64,000 nt of DNA from Nocardia cyriacigeorgica (GCF_029868385.1 NZ_JARWNX010000042.1:62001-126000); one strand, 5' to 3'. Positions 55,185-64,000 are shown, numbered from the stretch's first letter. Numbers and translations are program-made. The notes: generated by a model not told the origin, from the sequence alone.

Positions 55185-56330
55185 GTGCTGAATGTGGAGG
55201 ATCTGCTGGGGCGGCTGCGCCGGTATCCGGATGTGGAGGCGTCGAACCTGTATGCCGTCGATGCCGCTGACCGGTTGATTCTCGATGTCGCGGCGGAGGC
55301 GCTCACCACCGCGGATAGCGGGGAAGTTGCGGTTATCGGCGACAGTTACGGCGCCCTGACCCTCGGCGCCGCGGCCGCGCACGATCTGCGTGGCGTGCGC
55401 GTCCATCAGGATCTGCTCACCGGCGAACTCGCCCTCGCCGCCAATGCTCGCGCCGTCGGTTTCACCGACCGCTATACCGCCCACGCCCTCGACGCCGACC
55501 TGTTGAAGGGCGTGCGCGTGGTGCTGCTGCGTCTGCCGCGCGTGCTGGCGGGACTGTCCGAGGTCGCCGACGCCATCGCCCGTTTCGCCGCCCCCGACGT
55601 GGTGATCTTCGCGGGCGGTCGCGACAAGTATCTGACCAAATCGATGAACGACGTTCTCGCCGAATCGTTCACCGAGGTGCGGGCCAGCCGCGGCAGGCAG
55701 AAATCGCGCACCCTGCTGGTCAGCGGTCCGAAACCGGTGGGCGATCCGCCGTTTCCGGTGCGCGAGCATATCGGCGAACTCGATATCGATGTCGTCGCGC
55801 ACGGCGCCGCGTTCTCCGGCGCCCGCCTCGATATCGGCACCCGATTCCTGCTCCAGCACATGAAGACCATGAAGCCCGACGCCCGCGACGCCATCGATCT
55901 CGGCTGCGGGACCGGCATCCTCGCCGTCGCACTGGCGAAGGCGCGACCGCGGCTGGAAGTGGTCGGCACCGATCAGTCCGCCGCCGCCGTGGCCTCCGCG
56001 GTCGCCACGGTGGCCGCCAATCAGATGACCGATCGGGTGAGCGTGGTGCGCGATGACGCGATGTCGACCGCACCGGACAACAGCGCCGATCTGGTGCTGT
56101 GCAATCCGCCGTTCCATGTGGGCGCGGCCGTGCACACCGGGTCGGCGATCAAGATGTTCGCCGAGACCGGCCGGGTACTGCGGCCGGGCGGTGAACTCTG
56201 GACCGTCTACAACTCGCATCTGAACTATCGCGGCGTCGTCGAGCGAATGGTGGGACGTACCGATGTGATCGGACGCAACCGCAAATTCACCGTCACCCGG
56301 TCGGTGTGTGGCCTGCACGACGCCCAGTAG
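55185..56330 (+). CDS. Class I SAM methyltransferase, RsmC/RlmG-like
   Basis: The protein (381 residues) has two methyltransferase-like halves. The second is catalytic: IDLGCGTGILAVALAKARP (SAM motif I, about residues 239-257) and LVLCNPPFHVG (motif IV, NPPF, about residues 305-315), which is typical of N2-guanine methyltransferases acting on ribosomal RNA. The degenerate first half probably helps bind RNA, as in RsmC and RlmG. GTG 55185 is used. Confidence 0.88.
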   Translation: MLNVEDLLGRLRRYPDVEASNLYAVDAADRLILDVAAEALTTADSGEVAVIGDSYGALTLGAAAAHDLRGVRVHQDLLTGELALAANARAVGFTDRYTAHALDADLLKGVRVVLLRLPRVLAGLSEVADAIARFAAPDVVIFAGGRDKYLTKSMNDVLAESFTEVRASRGRQKSRTLLVSGPKPVGDPPFPVREHIGELDIDVVAHGAAFSGARLDIGTRFLLQHMKTMKPDARDAIDLGCGTGILAVALAKARPRLEVVGTDQSAAAVASAVATVAANQMTDRVSVVRDDAMSTAPDNSADLVLCNPPFHVGAAVHTGSAIKMFAETGRVLRPGGELWTVYNSHLNYRGVVERMVGRTDVIGRNRKFTVTRSVCGLHDAQ

Positions 56331-56491
56331 CGGTAGAGTCCGATTTGTCGGTCTTTATCACAATGCCGAGTCGCCGTTCGGGAACTCGGCGGCGGTGAAG
56401 ATCGTTGGACACAACAGTTGGATATCGAGCAGCGACTCGATGCCGACGGCCACGCCTCGACGTGGGCCACGACTCCAGAAAGGGACAAGCG

Positions 56492-57349
56492 GTGCGCGCC
56501 ACAAGCAATCCGGTTTTCAAGAATTTGCCGAAACAGGAAGGCGGCGGTTACGCCAACTTCGGTTCGGGCGTGGCCGGTGCGGGGCAGCTGGGCCAGCAGT
56601 TCGGTAACCAGTACGGCCAGCCCCCGCAGTACCAGCCCTATCAGCAGGCGCCCGCCACCCGGTCGATGACCATCGACGATGTGGTGACCAAAACGGGCAT
56701 CACGCTGGGTGTGCTGGCGGTGTCGGCCCTCATCTCCTTCATCCTGAGCAGCGCGAACAACGGTCTCGCACCGCTGTTCGTGATCGTCGGCGGTCTGGTG
56801 GGCCTGGTGCTGGTGCTGGTCGCCAGCTTCGGCCGCAAGATGGACAACCCCGCCATCGTGCTCGGTTACGCGGTTGCCGAGGGTCTGTTCCTCGGTGCGC
56901 TGTCGCTGATGTTCACCGACGTCTCGTTCGGTGGTGCTGGCGGTTCGGCGCTGATCGGTCAGGCCGTGCTCGGCACCTTCGGTGTGTTCGCCGGCATGCT
57001 GGTCGTCTACAAGACCGGCGCCATCCGGGTCACCCCGCGCTTCACCCGCATGATCGTCGGCGCGATGATCGGTGTGCTGGTGCTGGTCGTCGGCAACCTG
57101 ATCGCCAGCTTCTTCACCGACGGCGGCTTCGGCCTGCGTGACGGCGGCCCCATCGCCATCATCTTCAGCCTGGTCTGCATCGCCATCGCCGCGTTCAGCT
57201 TCCTGCTCGACTTCGACGCCGCCGATCAGCTGATCCGCGCCCAGGCGCCGGAGAAGGCCGCCTGGGGCGTCGCCCTCGGCCTCACCGTCACCCTGGTCTG
57301 GCTCTACGTCGAGATCCTGCGCCTGCTGAGCTACTTCCAGAACGATTAG
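56492..57349 (+). CDS. Bax inhibitor-1/YccA family membrane protein
   Basis: After a 55-residue Gln/Gly/Pro-rich tail the protein has seven hydrophobic segments in the BI-1-like pattern: TKTGITLGVLAVSALISFIL (first helix), LGYAVAEGLFLGALSLMF and the late DFDAADQLIRAQAPEKAAWGVALGL, where acidic residues would form the pH-sensing calcium leak. Length is 285 residues from GTG 56492, with AAAGGG upstream. Members are calcium leak channels in other bacteria. Actinobacterial relatives share the soluble tail. Confidence 0.9.
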   Translation: MRATSNPVFKNLPKQEGGGYANFGSGVAGAGQLGQQFGNQYGQPPQYQPYQQAPATRSMTIDDVVTKTGITLGVLAVSALISFILSSANNGLAPLFVIVGGLVGLVLVLVASFGRKMDNPAIVLGYAVAEGLFLGALSLMFTDVSFGGAGGSALIGQAVLGTFGVFAGMLVVYKTGAIRVTPRFTRMIVGAMIGVLVLVVGNLIASFFTDGGFGLRDGGPIAIIFSLVCIAIAAFSFLLDFDAADQLIRAQAPEKAAWGVALGLTVTLVWLYVEILRLLSYFQND

Positions 57350-57384
57350 CAAGCGCGCGGCCGAGGCCGCGCTGACAACCACCC

Positions 57385-57420
57385 GACGGGGCGGTCGCCG
57401 ATATCGGCGACCGCCCCGTC
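57385..57420. terminator. Perfect 36-bp palindrome downstream of the BI-1 gene
   Basis: Arms 57385-57402 and 57403-57420 are exact reverse complements with GATATC at the centre, 36 nt after the BI-1 stop. There is no T-run. It may end transcription of the convergent genes from either side, or act as a protein-binding site. Confidence 0.55.
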
Positions 57421-57457
57421 GGCATAGACCAGGGCTGACAACGCCGTCAGCCACATG

Positions 57458-57493
57458 AGAACGGTCCCGAACAAAAAGATTCGGGACCGTTCT
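57458..57493. terminator. Second hairpin in the BI-1/thiolase gap
   Basis: A perfect 14-bp stem (57458-57471 with 57480-57493) has the A-rich loop CAAAAAGA. With the first palindrome it forms a double hairpin between two convergent genes. The rest of the 266-nt gap shows nothing else. Confidence 0.6.
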
Positions 57494-57616
57494 ACCGATC
57501 TCGCAAGATCCGGGTAACTCACCGGGTACGGGCTGACCTTACCCACCACCTCACCGCCGACCGCCAACGCTACGGGCGTGCCACCTGAGTCTGGCCAAAA
57601 ATCCCGGAGAGGCGGA

Positions 57617-58837
57617 TCAGCTCAGGCGCTCGAGGACCATGGCCATGCCCTGGCCGCCGCCGACGCACATGGTCTCCAGACCGAACTGCTTGTCGTGGGT
57701 CTGGAGGTTGTTGATCAGCGTCGCGGTGATGCGTGCGCCGGTCATACCGAACGGGTGGCCGAGGGCGATCGCGCCACCGGAGACGTTGAGCCGGTCCAGA
57801 TCCATGTTCAGCTCACGGGCCGAACCGAGCACCTGCACCGCGAAGGCCTCGTTGATCTCGTACAGGTCGATATCGTCGATGGTCTTGCCCGCGATCTTCA
57901 GCGCCTTGCGGACCGCTTCGATCGGGCCCAGGCCCATGATCTCCGGCGACAGACCGGACACACCGGTCGAGACGATGCGCGCCAGCGGGGTCAGGCCCAG
58001 TTCCTTGGCCTTGGTGTCGCTCATGATCACCAGGGCGGCGGCGCCGTCGTTGAGCGGGCAGGCATTACCGGCGGTCACGGTGCCGTCGGGTCGGAACACC
58101 GGCTTGAGCTGCGAGATCTTCTCGTAGGTCGTCCCGGCGCGCGGGCCGTCATCGGTGGAGACGACGGTGCCGTCGGGCAGGGTGACCGGGGTGATCTCCC
58201 GCTCGAAGAAACCGGCCTTGATGGCCTCTTCGGCGCGGTTCTGCGAGCGCACGCCCCAGTGGTCCTGGTCCTCGCGCGAGATGCCGGTGTACTGGGCGAC
58301 GTTCTCGGCGGTCTGGCCCATCGCGATGTAGACATCGGGCAGCTCGCCGCCTTCACGCGGATCGTGCCAGCCGTCGGAGCCGCCTTCGGCGCGCTTGGTG
58401 GTGCGCGATTCGGCCTCGGCGAACTTCTCGTTGTGGGTGTCGGGCCAGCCGTCGGAGGTGCCCTTCGGGAAGCGCGAGACGGTCTCGACACCGGCGGAGA
58501 TGAACACATCGCCTTCACCGGCCTTGATGGCGTGCAGCGCCATGCGGGTGGTCTGTAGCGACGACGAACAGTACCGGTTGAGCGTCACACCGGGCAGGAA
58601 GTCGTAGCCGAGCTGGGTGGCCACCACCTTGGCCATGTTGAAACCGGCTTCGCCGCCGGGCTGGCCGCAGCCGAGCATCAGATCGTCGATCTGGGTGGGG
58701 TCGAGCGCGGGCACCTTGTCCAGCGCGGCGCGGACCATCTGGGTGGCGAGGTCGTCCGGCCGCATGCTCACCAGAGAACCCTTGCCTGCACGGCCGATGG
58801 GGGAGCGGGCGTACGAAACGATGACGGCCTCAGGCAT
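57617..58837 (-). CDS. Acetyl-CoA C-acetyltransferase, thiolase (FadA3-like)
   Basis: The 406-residue thiolase has the nucleophile Cys in NRYCSSSLQTTRMA (about residues 87-100), the N-terminal PIGRAGKGSL, GHPFGMTGARI with the catalytic His, and a final CVGGGQGMAMVLE with the second Cys. It would cleave 3-ketoacyl-CoA in beta-oxidation or condense acetyl-CoA. Length, and the SGNH and cbs genes beyond it, match M. tuberculosis fadA3 (Rv1074c)-Rv1075c-Rv1077. Confidence 0.96.
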   Translation of the reverse strand: MPEAVIVSYARSPIGRAGKGSLVSMRPDDLATQMVRAALDKVPALDPTQIDDLMLGCGQPGGEAGFNMAKVVATQLGYDFLPGVTLNRYCSSSLQTTRMALHAIKAGEGDVFISAGVETVSRFPKGTSDGWPDTHNEKFAEAESRTTKRAEGGSDGWHDPREGGELPDVYIAMGQTAENVAQYTGISREDQDHWGVRSQNRAEEAIKAGFFEREITPVTLPDGTVVSTDDGPRAGTTYEKISQLKPVFRPDGTVTAGNACPLNDGAAALVIMSDTKAKELGLTPLARIVSTGVSGLSPEIMGLGPIEAVRKALKIAGKTIDDIDLYEINEAFAVQVLGSARELNMDLDRLNVSGGAIALGHPFGMTGARITATLINNLQTHDKQFGLETMCVGGGQGMAMVLERLS

Positions 58838-58917
58838 GAGGACTCCTTATGTCTCGGAGCACGCAGGTGTGGGCACGGCCATACATGCGGTACTCGCGGG
58901 TACGAATCACTTCGAAT

Positions 58918-59796
58918 CTACGTCGCGCTCGCCGAGGGGGAAACACCCGGTGCGGCCAGATCCCGCTCAGCGAGAGCCTGTAGCAGAACCGGCAGCAGAT
59001 GCTCGGCGGCGAGGGCGTATCCGGCGGCCGAGGGATGGAAGCCGTCGGCGGAGAACATCTGTTCCGGTGCGGCGTGGAAGTCCTTGCCGAGCAGATCGCC
59101 CATGGCCACCGGATGTCCGCCCGCGGTGAGCGTGACGGCCGTCTGGGCCCTGGCCAGCCGCTGACTCCAGGTGTGCACCACGCTGCGCAGCGGCTGCGGT
59201 ATGGCGGTGACGGTACCCAGATCGGGGCAGGTGCCGACCACCACGACGGCGCCCGCCTCGTGCAGTCGCGCCACGGCTCGTTTGAGCCGGTCGGCCGAGC
59301 GGGTCACCGAATGCTTCTTGGTGATGTCGTTGCCGCCGATCAGGATTACCGCGGCGTCCGGTGGCGGCCCGGCCACGAACATGGCGTCGACCTGCCCGGA
59401 CAGGCCCTTGGAGGTCGCGCCGGAGATGGCCTTGGTGCTCAGCCGGACGCGCTGCCCGGTCGTTTCGGCCACACCACGGGCGATCCGCACACCGGGTACT
59501 TCGGTGGCGGCGGTGCAGCCGACGCCCGCCGCGGTGGAATCGCCGAAGATCATCAGGTGCAGGTCGGCGTGCCGGTCCAAGCGCCACGGTTGCGGCCGCT
59601 CACTGCCCGGTGGATAGATTCCGTCGGCTTCCGGTGGTTTGGAGGTGTCGCGCCCGATGACGCCGCGTGCGACGCCCGCCTGCGCCATGAGCAACCGATA
59701 CGCCGCCCACGAGGCCGTGCCCGCACCCGACCCGGCGAGCACGGTCGCGGCGCCGGTCACCGCGGCCGCACGCCATCCGATTCGAGGTTCGCCCAC
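58918..59796 (-). CDS. SGNH/GDSL hydrolase (Rv1075c-like)
   Basis: The 292-residue protein has an N-terminal hydrophobic segment (AAAVTGAATVLAGSGAGTASWAAY), probably an anchor or signal, and an SGNH esterase domain: MIFGDSTAAGVG holds the nucleophilic Ser (GDS), ILIGGNDITKKHS the Asn, and FSADGFHPSAAGY the Asp-His pair. It would be an exported esterase or lipase, as reported for Rv1075c. It lies 80 nt upstream of the thiolase on the same strand. Confidence 0.92.
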   Translation of the reverse strand: MGEPRIGWRAAAVTGAATVLAGSGAGTASWAAYRLLMAQAGVARGVIGRDTSKPPEADGIYPPGSERPQPWRLDRHADLHLMIFGDSTAAGVGCTAATEVPGVRIARGVAETTGQRVRLSTKAISGATSKGLSGQVDAMFVAGPPPDAAVILIGGNDITKKHSVTRSADRLKRAVARLHEAGAVVVVGTCPDLGTVTAIPQPLRSVVHTWSQRLARAQTAVTLTAGGHPVAMGDLLGKDFHAAPEQMFSADGFHPSAAGYALAAEHLLPVLLQALAERDLAAPGVSPSASAT

Positions 59797-59989
59797 GAAG
59801 AGAAATTTTACGTACTCTCGCCGTTGTCGCAGCTCTGCTCAGGAATCGTTGGCAGCCACCGGCGCCCTCGGCGCGCGCGGTTGCCCACCTGGCCGCGTGT
59901 CGTCCGACCCACCTGCTGTCCGGTCGCAGTGAGCGCCTGCCGCCGGTGCGGGCACCGAGGCACCCGGCTGCGCACGCCGATGTGGGCGA

Positions 59990-60457
59990 TCAGGCCGGGA
60001 CGTCGAAGGAACCGCGCGCCGGGATATTGGCGTGGTTGGTGCTGACGGTGACCTCGATCCGGCCCGGCCCGGTGTCCTGGAACAGCGAGTACTGGATGCT
60101 GCCGTAGATGCCGGTCACCACATTGTTCTCGTAGCTGCCGGTGGCGCCGGTGGTGGTGTTGCGCCAGGCCACGGTGGCGCGGACCTCGCACAGTGGGGCC
60201 AGCGGGTACTGACCGGGTCCGATGCCGCCGACGGGCGCCGCGCGCACGTTCACCACGGCGCGGCCGGGCCAGTCGGGGCTGGTGTCGGCCCAGGTGTGGA
60301 TGCTGGTCCAGCACAGCCCGCCGTAGGCGGAGGTGGGGACATCGGGGAACGCGACGGTGTGCGTCGTCGCGGCAGCGGGCGCACCGGTCGCGACGACCAG
60401 CGCGACCGCCGATCCGGCCAGCACCGCGGCGACCCTGGCAGTGTTCGGCAGCCTCAT
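59990..60457 (-). CDS. Secreted hypothetical protein
   Basis: The 155-residue precursor has a signal peptide (ARVAAVLAGSAVALVVATGAPAAA) and a mature beta-rich domain with two cysteines (GGLCWTS, APLCEVR), likely one disulfide. Start ATG 60457. I recognise no family. It is divergent from cbs. Confidence 0.72.
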   Translation of the reverse strand: MRLPNTARVAAVLAGSAVALVVATGAPAAATTHTVAFPDVPTSAYGGLCWTSIHTWADTSPDWPGRAVVNVRAAPVGGIGPGQYPLAPLCEVRATVAWRNTTTGATGSYENNVVTGIYGSIQYSLFQDTGPGRIEVTVSTNHANIPARGSFDVPA

Positions 60458-60579
60458 AGCCGCAGATATTAGGCGGCGGAGGCACTTTCCGCAGGATCCG
60501 CGCCGCGACCGGGCCGCCGCCGGTGTGGTGTGCGTGACCGGCCCGCACCTACCGGCAACGGTTCTGCAACGATGGAGTC

Positions 60580-61971
60580 ATGCGCATCGCGGATCATGTC
60601 GTGGACCTCATCGGCAACACCCCGCTGGTCCGGTTGAACTCGGTCGTCGGGCCGAACGCCGGTGTGGTGGCCGCCAAGATCGAATACCTGAACCCGGGCG
60701 GCAGCTCCAAGGACCGCATCGCGGTGAAGATGATCGAGGCCGCCGAAGCATCCGGGCAGCTACGCCCCGGCGGCACGATTGTGGAGCCGACCTCGGGTAA
60801 TACCGGCGTCGGCCTGGCGCTGGTCGCACAGCAGCGCGGCTACAAATGCGTGTTCGTCTGCCCGGACAAGGTCAGCGAGGACAAGCGCAACGTGCTGCGC
60901 GCCTACGGCGCCGAGGTGGTGGTGTGCCCCACCGCGGTCCCGCCGGACCACCCCGACAGCTACTACAGCGTCTCCGACCGCCTCGTCCGCGAGATCGACG
61001 GCGCGTGGAAACCGAACCAGTACGCCAACCCCGGCGGTCCCGACAGCCACTACGAGACCACCGGCCCCGAGATCTGGCGTGACACCGACGGCAAGATCAC
61101 CCATTTCGTGGCGGGCGTCGGCACCGGCGGCACCATCACCGGCACCGGCCGCTACCTCAAAGAGGTCTCGGGCGGGAAGGTGCAGATCATCGGCGCCGAT
61201 CCCGAGGGTTCGGTGTATTCCGGTGGCACCGGTCGCCCGTATCTGGTGGAGGGTGTCGGTGAGGATTTCTGGCCCTCGGCCTACGACCCGGAGATCCCGG
61301 ACGAGATCATCGCCGTCTCCGATGCGGACTCCTTCGATATGACCCGCCGCCTCGCCCGTGAAGAGGGCCTGCTGGTCGGCGGTTCCTGCGGTATGGCCGT
61401 CGTCGCCGCCATCGAGGTCGCCCGCCGCGATCCCGACGCGCTCGTGGTGGTCCTGCTGCCCGACGGTGGCCGCGGCTACCTGTCCAAGATCTTCAACGAC
61501 GATTGGATGAGTTCCTACGGGTTCCTGCGCACCCGTCTCGACGGTTCCACCGCCGAACCCCTCGTCGGTGACGTACTGCGCGGCAAGTCCGGCGCCCTGC
61601 CCGACCTGGTGCACACCCATCCGTCGGAAACTCTGCGCGATGCCATCGAGATCCTGCGCGAGTACGGCGTCTCGCAGATGCCGGTGGTCGGGGCCGAACC
61701 GCCGGTCATGGCGGGCGAGGTCGCGGGCAGCGTCTCCGAACGTGATCTGCTCTCGGCGGTTTTCGAAGGCCGCGCGCATCTCACCGATTCGGTGGCGCAG
61801 CATATGTCGCCGTCGTTCCCGCTGATCGGTTCGGGTGAACCGATTTCGGCGGCCACCAAGGCGCTGTCGGATTCCGATGCGCTGATGGTCGTGGAGGACG
61901 GCAAACCCGTCGGTGTGATCACCCGGCACGATCTGCTCGGTTTCCTGAGCACGGGAGCTATCGGGAAGTAA
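60580..61971 (+). CDS. cbs: Cystathionine beta-synthase
   Basis: The enzyme condenses serine and homocysteine to cystathionine in reverse transsulfuration. The PLP domain has LVRLNSV, LNPGGSSKDRIAVKM (PLP Lys about residue 46) and TSGNTGVGLALVAQQRG; the substrate loop GTGGTITGTGRYLKE is intact. The C-terminal 120 residues are a pair of CBS domains (MPVVGAEPPV and HMSPSFPLIGSGEPISAATKAL), a regulatory module missing from cysteine synthases. Length 463 residues matches M. tuberculosis Cbs (Rv1077). Confidence 0.96.
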   Translation: MRIADHVVDLIGNTPLVRLNSVVGPNAGVVAAKIEYLNPGGSSKDRIAVKMIEAAEASGQLRPGGTIVEPTSGNTGVGLALVAQQRGYKCVFVCPDKVSEDKRNVLRAYGAEVVVCPTAVPPDHPDSYYSVSDRLVREIDGAWKPNQYANPGGPDSHYETTGPEIWRDTDGKITHFVAGVGTGGTITGTGRYLKEVSGGKVQIIGADPEGSVYSGGTGRPYLVEGVGEDFWPSAYDPEIPDEIIAVSDADSFDMTRRLAREEGLLVGGSCGMAVVAAIEVARRDPDALVVVLLPDGGRGYLSKIFNDDWMSSYGFLRTRLDGSTAEPLVGDVLRGKSGALPDLVHTHPSETLRDAIEILREYGVSQMPVVGAEPPVMAGEVAGSVSERDLLSAVFEGRAHLTDSVAQHMSPSFPLIGSGEPISAATKALSDSDALMVVEDGKPVGVITRHDLLGFLSTGAIGK

Positions 61972-61985
61972 GCGCGGAAGTGCTC

Positions 61986-62017
61986 GGGCCGCTCGTGGGT
62001 TGCTCCACGAGCGGTCC
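61986..62017. terminator. Bidirectional hairpin between cbs and the VWA lipoprotein gene
   Basis: A 13-bp stem (one G-T pair) at 61986-61998 and 62005-62017 with a 6-nt loop fills the 47-nt gap between two convergent genes. Confidence 0.7.
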
Positions 62018-62018
62018 A

Positions 62019-62717
62019 TCAGTCGCAGGTCATGGCATCGAATGCCCTGGTAAGGGCTTCCGGGCTCGTGGCATCGTGGAAGTCGCCGCCGGACAGCTGT
62101 GCGATCTCGCGCAACGATTCGGGGTCGGTGGGCACGCGGACGCGAGAGGCGCCGGGAACCTCGACCTCGCCGCGGTCGGTGCCCAGTGAGATCGTCGAGA
62201 CGGGGATGTTCTCGCGCTTCGCCTCTGTGGCGGCGGTGTACGCGCCACGGGGTTCGTTCAGATCGAAGGGAACGGTCTGTTTGCCGTCGGAGATCAAGAT
62301 GATCCGGCGTGGCCCCTCGGGCAGTCGTACGGCGCTCGACAGCGCCGTGAATATGCCTTCACCCGTCGCGGTGCGCTCATACAGGGTGACGGTATCGAGC
62401 GCGTTCTTGAAGGTGTCCCGGTCTGTCGACGGTGCCGTCACCACCTGGGCCGTGCCCGCGAACGTGACGAGCCCAAGCATCGTCTGCGGCGGCAGACCAT
62501 CCGCGAAATCTTTCGCGGCTTGGGTGGCCGCCGCCAGCCGACTCGGCGCCACATCGGTGGCTTCCATCGACAGCGACACATCGAGAACGAGTACCACTCC
62601 CGCGTCGCAGGAGTCGATCTCCTCGCCGATCGGCTGTGCTTCGCCCGCTACATCCTGGCCGCACGATGAAATCGCCACGGCCCCAACGGCCAGCAGCGCG
62701 GACAACGCAAGCCGCAT
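62019..62717 (-). CDS. VWA-domain lipoprotein
   Basis: The 232-residue precursor has a lipobox VAISSC and a von Willebrand factor A domain. The metal-ion-dependent adhesion site is visible as LVLDVSLSMEATD (DxSxS), a Thr in LVTFAGTAQVV, and the Asp in IILISDGKQTVP. Such domains bind proteins through a metal. ATG 62717 is chosen; in-frame GTGs a few codons upstream are possible. The partner is unknown. Confidence 0.88.
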   Translation of the reverse strand: MRLALSALLAVGAVAISSCGQDVAGEAQPIGEEIDSCDAGVVLVLDVSLSMEATDVAPSRLAAATQAAKDFADGLPPQTMLGLVTFAGTAQVVTAPSTDRDTFKNALDTVTLYERTATGEGIFTALSSAVRLPEGPRRIILISDGKQTVPFDLNEPRGAYTAATEAKRENIPVSTISLGTDRGEVEVPGASRVRVPTDPESLREIAQLSGGDFHDATSPEALTRAFDAMTCD

Positions 62718-63145
62718 GCGCGGGATCACAAACACCTGGTCATGGTAACAATGAGGCCCGATCTCAGGTGGTCGCCGAAGGACAAAGGGGCACCGCACCC
62801 TCTACGGTGCCCCTCTCCTGGCGTTTCCGCCGCTCTCAGGCGAGGGTGAACCTCGCGTGCTTTGTTTCGTCGTTCATCGTGGTGCTGATGCGGCTCACCG
62901 AGAGCCGTTGATCCCGCTTCCTTTTCAGGCGCCTGCCGACTTGGTCGCTTCGCATCCGGCTGTCGTTAGCAACGGGATCTGTCTCGATCGCATAACGGCG
63001 ATGACGCGAGCTTCGTTGTGCCAGAGCGTCATCCGATGTGCGTGAGCGCGATCCACCAGGGTTTCGCTGCGCGCTGTAACGAAACCTCGGCCGCCGAGAT
63101 TGTTCAGTAGCGGCCCGCCATCGGCGGCCCCTACCAGGAGGAAAC
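62718..63145. other. 428-nt gap, mostly featureless
   Basis: The only signal is a 10-bp perfect hairpin at 62786-62814 (loop 62796-62804), upstream of both flanking genes, with no T-run on the plus strand. A 62-codon ORF at 62857-63045 lacks a ribosome binding site and family likeness and is not called. Confidence 0.5.
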
Positions 63146-63748
63146 ATGACCCGATTTGCTCTCCTCGCTGCGGTTGTTGCCTCCGCGGCGGTTCTCACTG
63201 CCTGTGGCGGTGGGAGCGCGTCCGATTCGGATTCTTCGGCATCGAGCACGGTTTCCGTACGTGACTCGACCTCGGCGCCCACAGCGAGCACCGGCCGGTC
63301 GGCGGCGGAGCCGTCGGCCGAGGCGCCCGAACCGCCGGTGGCGGCACCTGCCGAGCCTCCGGTGGCGGCACCCGCGCCGCCCGCTGCCCAGCCGGAACCT
63401 CCGGCCGCGCAACCAGGACCGTCCTCAGCGCAGCCGGGGCCGTCGGCCGGTGAACCGGTCGCCGATCCCTGCGCCGTGGTGACCCGCGAATACCTGATCA
63501 CCACGCTGCGAATGACCGGCGGGCCACAGTTCCCGTTGGCCGACCTCCAGCAACCGCGGTGCCTCGGCCTGTTCGCCACCGCGATGGGCACCTCGGACGG
63601 TGCGTCCCCGGCGGAGGTCTACCTGTTCCAGTACGGCGAACATGCCGGACAGAAGCACTGGCGGGTGATCGACGTCGGGACCGATCTCGATTGCGTGAAT
63701 CGCCACGGTGTCCCGGCTGCCGACGCCCGCCCCCTGCAATGCGCCTAG
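63146..63748 (+). CDS. Proline-rich lipoprotein
   Basis: The 200-residue precursor has lipobox VLTAC, then about 85 residues rich in Ala, Pro and Glu (repeats of EPPVAAPA and QPGPS), probably a wall-spanning linker, then a C-terminal domain of about 95 residues with four cysteines (DPCAVV, PRCLGL, LDCVNR, LQCA). GGAGGAAAC precedes the ATG. Layout resembles the DUF3558-type lipoproteins of Nocardia, but I cannot confirm the family. Confidence 0.78.
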   Translation: MTRFALLAAVVASAAVLTACGGGSASDSDSSASSTVSVRDSTSAPTASTGRSAAEPSAEAPEPPVAAPAEPPVAAPAPPAAQPEPPAAQPGPSSAQPGPSAGEPVADPCAVVTREYLITTLRMTGGPQFPLADLQQPRCLGLFATAMGTSDGASPAEVYLFQYGEHAGQKHWRVIDVGTDLDCVNRHGVPAADARPLQCA

Positions 63749-63836
63749 GCAGTGCCCGTCTCGGTCCGTCACCGTTCGAGTGGATCGGAAGGTGGCGGGC
63801 GAGGGGCAGCGTTGCCGCCGATTGCCCGGCCGGGCG

Positions 63837-64000
63837 TCATAGATCCGCGAAGCAGACGACGAACTTGCGTTCGGAGTAGACGAAACCGCGATCGGCGTCG
63901 GGACAGGTATCCACTTCGGTGGTGTTCTGTTTCACCGCAACCACTTTGACGCCGTCGGCGGAGGTGCAGGGGATGCGGGCCGGCGCCGGTTCGAGTGCCA
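63837..64000 (-). CDS. LppU-like secreted protein, C-terminal fragment (cut by window edge)
   Basis: Only the last 54 codons are inside the window. The readable end, with IPCTSADGVKVVAVKQ, VDTCPDADRGFVYSERK and a final VVCFADL, has the Cys spacing of the LppU/SCO5954-like actinobacterial lipoproteins, in which a CPD-Y-x-E pattern precedes the last Cys. The start lies beyond the right edge. Confidence 0.6.
   Translation of the reverse strand, partial: ALEPAPARIPCTSADGVKVVAVKQNTTEVDTCPDADRGFVYSERKFVVCFADL

Noticed and set aside
57346..57567. A 73-codon minus-strand ORF between the BI-1 gene and the thiolase
   Set aside because: It is made almost entirely of the two palindromes and overlaps the BI-1 stop. 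No ribosome binding site or family likeness.
62857..63045. A 62-codon plus-strand ORF in the gap before the Pro-rich lipoprotein gene
   Set aside because: No Shine-Dalgarno site, no homology that I recognise, and ordinary chance length at this GC content.

Overview
The window is about 64 kb of high-GC actinobacterial chromosome. Gene content and order point to the Mycobacteriales, most likely Nocardia. It carries a full ergothioneine operon, mycobacterial-type lipoproteins and FadE/FadA enzymes, and several blocks colinear with Mycobacterium tuberculosis as I recall it: prsA-glmU-Rv1019-mfd-mazG, lpqU-eno-ftsB-like-DUF501-ppx, and fadA3-Rv1075c-cbs. No rRNA, CRISPR array, phage integrase or transposase was seen.

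Layout. 1-6.6 kb: ergothioneine biosynthesis (egtA, egtB, egtC, egtD on +; a divergent class V PLP enzyme, probably egtE, cut by the left edge). 6.6-10.5 kb: DUF4190-like protein, an acidic hypothetical protein, prs and glmU on the minus strand, and tRNA-Gln. 10.7-17.1 kb: two TetR regulators (the second resembles gamma-butyrolactone receptors), a gene-free stretch with two large palindromic repeats, then mfd-mazG. 17.2-32.8 kb: a block that separates mazG from lpqU, which are adjacent in M. tuberculosis. It holds an MMPL transporter, TerD, a PNPOx-like protein, a flavodoxin and a divergent gene cluster. 32.8-37.1 kb: lpqU, eno, ftsB/divIC-like, DUF501, ppx. 37.1-64 kb: secreted proteins, transporters (POT, APC, EamA), tRNA-Leu(UAA), FadE, regulators, a copper-type DUF6153/DUF305 pair, Bax-inhibitor-1 protein, thiolase, SGNH hydrolase, cbs and lipoproteins.

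The most interesting system is at 20.8-32.8 kb. The minus strand encodes a VioC-like Fe(II)/2-oxoglutarate amino-acid hydroxylase, SbnB- and SbnA-like enzymes that would make L-2,3-diaminopropionate, a fold-type III PLP decarboxylase and a MATE exporter. The plus strand, divergently, encodes a complete Opp/Dpp/Nik-type ABC importer (lipoprotein receptor, two permeases, fused double ATPase). Both arms of the divergent promoter, and the neighbouring flavodoxin gene, carry sequences resembling the IdeR/DtxR iron box. No NRPS or NIS synthetase is present. I infer an iron-responsive system that makes, exports and re-imports a small diaminopropionate-derived metallophore; its chemistry is not deducible here.

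Other points of note are a hexapeptide-repeat insertion inside EgtA, an exact KstR-type operator in front of a FadE gene, overlapping start codons of a divergent MocR/EamA pair, and a UAA-reading tRNA-Leu without the usual long variable arm.
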